A DNA stretch of 64,000 nt from Thaumasiovibrio occultus (GTDB lineage Bacteria > Pseudomonadota > Gammaproteobacteria > Enterobacterales > Vibrionaceae): NCBI GenBank assembly GCA_019703815.1, contig AP023053.1:916995-980994 (forward strand). Reading direction: 5' to 3'. The position numbers and the translations under genes were made by a program. Position 1 is the stretch's first letter, and every line of letters begins with the position of its first letter. The notes beneath the pieces were generated by a model. It was not told the DNA's origin. It saw only the letters and a program-made list of their open reading frames with translations, and did no database searches. This document shows positions 61,430-64,000 of the stretch, in pieces.

Positions 61430-61972
61430 ATGAAGTTGGCAAAACTTATCACACTGTCCTCTGTACTCTTAACCTCAACAGCATTGGCTTCCCCTTACGT
61501 CGCTGGCCCTAACCTTTACGTGGGTGGCAGCTACGGGAAATTTGACACCAAGGTGAAAGATCCGAGCAATCTCATTGCACCGAGTTACGACATCGACGAC
61601 AACGCAGGCAAAGGCTTTATTGGCCTTAACTTTGGCAATCAGCTTGCCATCGAAGCCTTCCATTACGACTTTGCAACAGGCCACTACGCTGAGCTTGGCA
61701 CCATGAAAGCGAAATCGACCGGCTTGACCAGCTTGTTTTATGTGCCGGTTGGCCAATCGCTGTCGCTATTCGCCAAGTTAGGTATTCATGAGTGGGAGCA
61801 AAAATCGAACAATGGTGGCGCCTCACTAAGAACCGAAGGCGAAGATATTACTTACGGCGCGGGAATTGAGTTCGGTGATACCAACTTGCGTCTTCGTGCT
61901 GAATACGAAGTGTTTACCATGGATGATGTGGATCTCAACGTCACATCACTCGGTGTGGTTTACCGTTTTTAA
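61430..61972 (+). CDS. Small outer-membrane beta-barrel protein (OmpA-like/porin family)
   Basis: A 180-residue precursor. Signal peptide KLAKLITLSSVLLTSTALA with cleavage before SP. The mature part is an eight-stranded barrel pattern of alternating residues (GPNLYVGGSYGKFDTKVKD, KGFIGLNFGNQLAIEAFHYD, SLSLFAKLGIHEWEQ, LRLRAEYEVFTMDDVDLN) ending in Tyr-Arg-Phe, the terminal Phe recognised by the Bam complex. ATG 61430 has GGAG 8-10 bases upstream. Ligand or role unknown. Confidence 0.9.
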   Translation: MKLAKLITLSSVLLTSTALASPYVAGPNLYVGGSYGKFDTKVKDPSNLIAPSYDIDDNAGKGFIGLNFGNQLAIEAFHYDFATGHYAELGTMKAKSTGLTSLFYVPVGQSLSLFAKLGIHEWEQKSNNGGASLRTEGEDITYGAGIEFGDTNLRLRAEYEVFTMDDVDLNVTSLGVVYRF

Positions 61973-62023
61973 CAGCAATTCATGGCCGAGTTGTTGTGAC
62001 CATAGGCTGTTCCTAAGCCATAG

Positions 62024-62050
62024 AGATCGCCCAATACTTTGGGCGCTCTC
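62024..62050 (+). terminator. Hairpin after the outer-membrane protein gene
   Basis: GAG-AT-CGCCCAA and TTGGGCG-CT-CTC pair around a short ATACT-type loop about 50 bases below the stop codon; the following tract is CT-rich, not a clean T run. Confidence 0.55.
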
Positions 62051-62102
62051 TCCTCTCTTTCTACGATCTATTTCTGCTTTCTTCTTTTCGCTTACTAGTT
62101 AA

Positions 62103-63773
62103 TTAGGCGCTGCATTTAAACCGTTGCACTAAACCATGTAAGTCTTGCGCTTTCCCCTTTAAGGCTTGGCTGACTTGCTCGTTTTGATCGGAAATCCCTG
62201 ACGCATCCTGACTATGATCTGCAATCACTACGATCCGCTGCGAGATCTCTGCGCCAACCAAGGTTTGCTCTTCCGTTGCGGTGGCAATCAAATCATTCAT
62301 ATCAGTGATCGTCCCAATCGCTGCCATAATGCTGTCGAGCGACGCTTTCGCTTGATTGGTCACCTCCACCGTGGCACGGCTTAACTCAGCACTGCTTGCC
62401 ATTACCGCTACCGCCTCATCAGAACCGGCTTTTAACTGCGCTAGCTGATTATGGATCTGCCCTGTACTGTCTTGCGTGCGGCTGGCGAGCTGGCGAACTT
62501 CATCGGCGACCACAGCAAAACCGCGACCTTGTTCCCCTGCTCGCGCCGCTTCAATCGCAGCATTGAGGGCTAATAAGTTGGTCTGCTCTGCGATCTCTTG
62601 AATTACCGATAGCGCAGACGTGATCCCGTCGACGTCCCCTTCCAAGCGGCGGATCACCTCTGCCGCATTGCTGATCTCGTCAAATAGCCCCTGCACCGAT
62701 GACGTCGCAGCAGTCACCACCGTTAAGGTTTGCTCTGCGCCATCGTGCGCTTGCTGCGCTGCTCGCGCCGCTTGTGTCGCGTTACCTGCAATTTCCACAG
62801 CTGAGCTGGTCATCTCTGTCATGGCTGACGCAACTTGCTCCGATTCTTCACTTTGATGGCTCACCAATTGGTTCACATGCGTCGCGCGCTGGCTTAACGC
62901 GTCCGTTTCCACCACTACAGCATCAGCCACATCGTCAACACTGCGGATCACCATATCTAGCCCGGCAACAAATTGGTTGAAGCGATCACTCAACACGTCG
63001 AGTTCGGGGATCGCGTTGCGCGGCAGTCTCACGGTTAAGTCCGCATCCCCTTCGGCAAAATCGGAAAATTGTTCATTTAGCGCGGCCAGCGGACGCGTAA
63101 TATTGCGCGAGAAATAAATCACAAATCCCGTCATTAGCAATAAAAACAAGCCGACAACGCCCAATACCACAATTTGGGTGTTATTGACCTCACGGCTCGC
63201 TTGCTGGCGCAACTCAGCGACGAGCTGGTCAATTTCATCGGTATAGATCCCAGTGCCAATCACCATATCCCATTCCGGTAGAAAGACCGCATAGCTCAGT
63301 TTTGGTTGCGATTCAGTCTCACCCAGTTTGGGGAAATAATAGGTACTGAATCCATCGCCACTGGTTGCGCTTTCAATGATTGCCGCAATAAAATAATTCC
63401 CTTGAGTATCTTTGGCTTCATTAAAATTCTGCCCCACTCCTTCGTTGCTATCACCCATAAATAAACGCGTGCCGTCTGTGCCATAACCAAAGACATAGTT
63501 GCCATTGGCGAAACTTAATTGGCGCAAACGCGATATGGCTTCAGCACGTTTATATTCTCGCTCTCTTAAATCATTCACACTGGTAGTGGCAAGATCGAGC
63601 ATGCTGGTCAATTCCGACCGCGCCATGGATTTCATCTGTCGTGCAGTTTCTTGTGTCTGGTTCTGCGTGAGGCCGTTAACTTCATAACTAAAGAACCAAA
63701 GCATCGCCACTATCATTACAGTGAACGGCGCTAGCGCGATGATAAAAAGCCGATTACGGATAGATAAACTCAT
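62103..63773 (-). CDS. Methyl-accepting chemotaxis protein with single Cache domain
   Basis: A 556-residue receptor. TM1 at about 10-30, a periplasmic sCache-type sensor (35-190; [40 protein letters not shown]), TM2 at about 195-215, HAMP (to about 270) and a long cytoplasmic coiled coil with the highly conserved tip [20 protein letters not shown] followed by [16 protein letters not shown]. It relays ligand occupancy to CheA/CheW. No C-terminal CheR tether is seen. Single gene. Confidence 0.95.
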   Translation of the reverse strand: MSLSIRNRLFIIALAPFTVMIVAMLWFFSYEVNGLTQNQTQETARQMKSMARSELTSMLDLATTSVNDLREREYKRAEAISRLRQLSFANGNYVFGYGTDGTRLFMGDSNEGVGQNFNEAKDTQGNYFIAAIIESATSGDGFSTYYFPKLGETESQPKLSYAVFLPEWDMVIGTGIYTDEIDQLVAELRQQASREVNNTQIVVLGVVGLFLLLMTGFVIYFSRNITRPLAALNEQFSDFAEGDADLTVRLPRNAIPELDVLSDRFNQFVAGLDMVIRSVDDVADAVVVETDALSQRATHVNQLVSHQSEESEQVASAMTEMTSSAVEIAGNATQAARAAQQAHDGAEQTLTVVTAATSSVQGLFDEISNAAEVIRRLEGDVDGITSALSVIQEIAEQTNLLALNAAIEAARAGEQGRGFAVVADEVRQLASRTQDSTGQIHNQLAQLKAGSDEAVAVMASSAELSRATVEVTNQAKASLDSIMAAIGTITDMNDLIATATEEQTLVGAEISQRIVVIADHSQDASGISDQNEQVSQALKGKAQDLHGLVQRFKCSA

Positions 63774-64000
63774 AGAAATCCCCCTTCCCTTTAAGGATTT
63801 ATATTGTGAGTCTTTGGAAATGACGATTTGTTTTCAAACGCCTGACTACTCATTAAGGCATACATTGCCAAAGAATTTACATTTGGTTACAGACTAACAC
63901 ATATAACAACGTAAAAAAGACCACGAATTCCTTTGTCTATCAATCTGGGATATTAAACAGAATCAGACGGCCAATTAATACCAAATAAGAATCATGCTGT

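Overview
The window reads as a chromosomal segment of a Vibrionaceae genome, most likely Vibrio; the species cannot be settled from the sequence. Supporting signs are a photolyase operon led by a DUF523-DUF1722 gene and a MerR gene, a stand-alone DUF1887 CARF nuclease (the family of V. cholerae VC1899), a bacterial TrmY homologue, integron gene cassettes with attC sites, a TackOD1 protein beside a polysaccharide synthase, and many two-gene housekeeping units. No rRNA, tRNA or CRISPR array was seen.

Layout. 1-3.45 kb (minus): light/oxidative-stress operon DUF523-DUF1722, MerR, phrB, NTF2-like; every gene overlaps the next and the promoter carries four TTGTACAA palindromes. 3.9-6.0 kb: a nitrilase-fold protein whose catalytic Cys is Ser, then an IS110-family element with a strongly structured non-coding 5' region (candidate bridge RNA). 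6.2-17.4 kb: serine hydrolase, GNAT, FAD oxidoreductase, DUF2262-like protein, a formate/nitrite channel fused to CBS domains with a divergent LysR gene, cutA, a DMT exporter with a divergent AraC gene, and a membrane/DUF6985 pair. 17.8-22.4 kb: CARF nuclease, DUF805, MFS, PHA-depolymerase-like esterase. 22.6-26.4 kb (minus): polysaccharide-type operon (TackOD1/degenerate GGDEF, GT2 synthase, HlyD). 26.7-38.5 kb: ynbA/ynbC-like lipid genes, MscS, nicotinamide riboside salvage (nadR-like, pnuC), YgjP-like peptidase, focA, HD hydrolase, rarD, a membrane protein.

38.8-41.5 kb is an AT-rich scar: a remnant of the IS110 3' end, three attC-like sites, one intact cassette gene and two heavily frameshifted cassette genes. 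It is a small cluster of attC sites without an integrase (CALIN-type). A DUF1801 gene with one nonsense codon follows. 41.6-49.1 kb: NERD protein, trmY, HD-GYP sensor, LysR, dCMP-deaminase-like enzyme and two tandem hexapeptide acetyltransferases. 49.4-50.4 kb: HSL-type esterase.

50.7-58.4 kb is the most unusual part: four tandem co-oriented genes for envelope proteins of about 565-583 residues. They are clearly one family (YIP-[S/A]-x-TP start motif, FW[QR]YID, a conserved Cys pair, NWPR-type motif) but differ in N-terminal targeting and apparent expression. I cannot assign their function. 58.5-64 kb: a third acetyltransferase, yjjX, lrgA-lrgB, a small outer-membrane barrel, and a methyl-accepting chemotaxis protein.

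Functional themes are photo-oxidative repair, one-carbon acid transport, NAD precursor salvage, c-di-GMP/exopolysaccharide signalling, and cell-envelope proteins, with limited mobile DNA.
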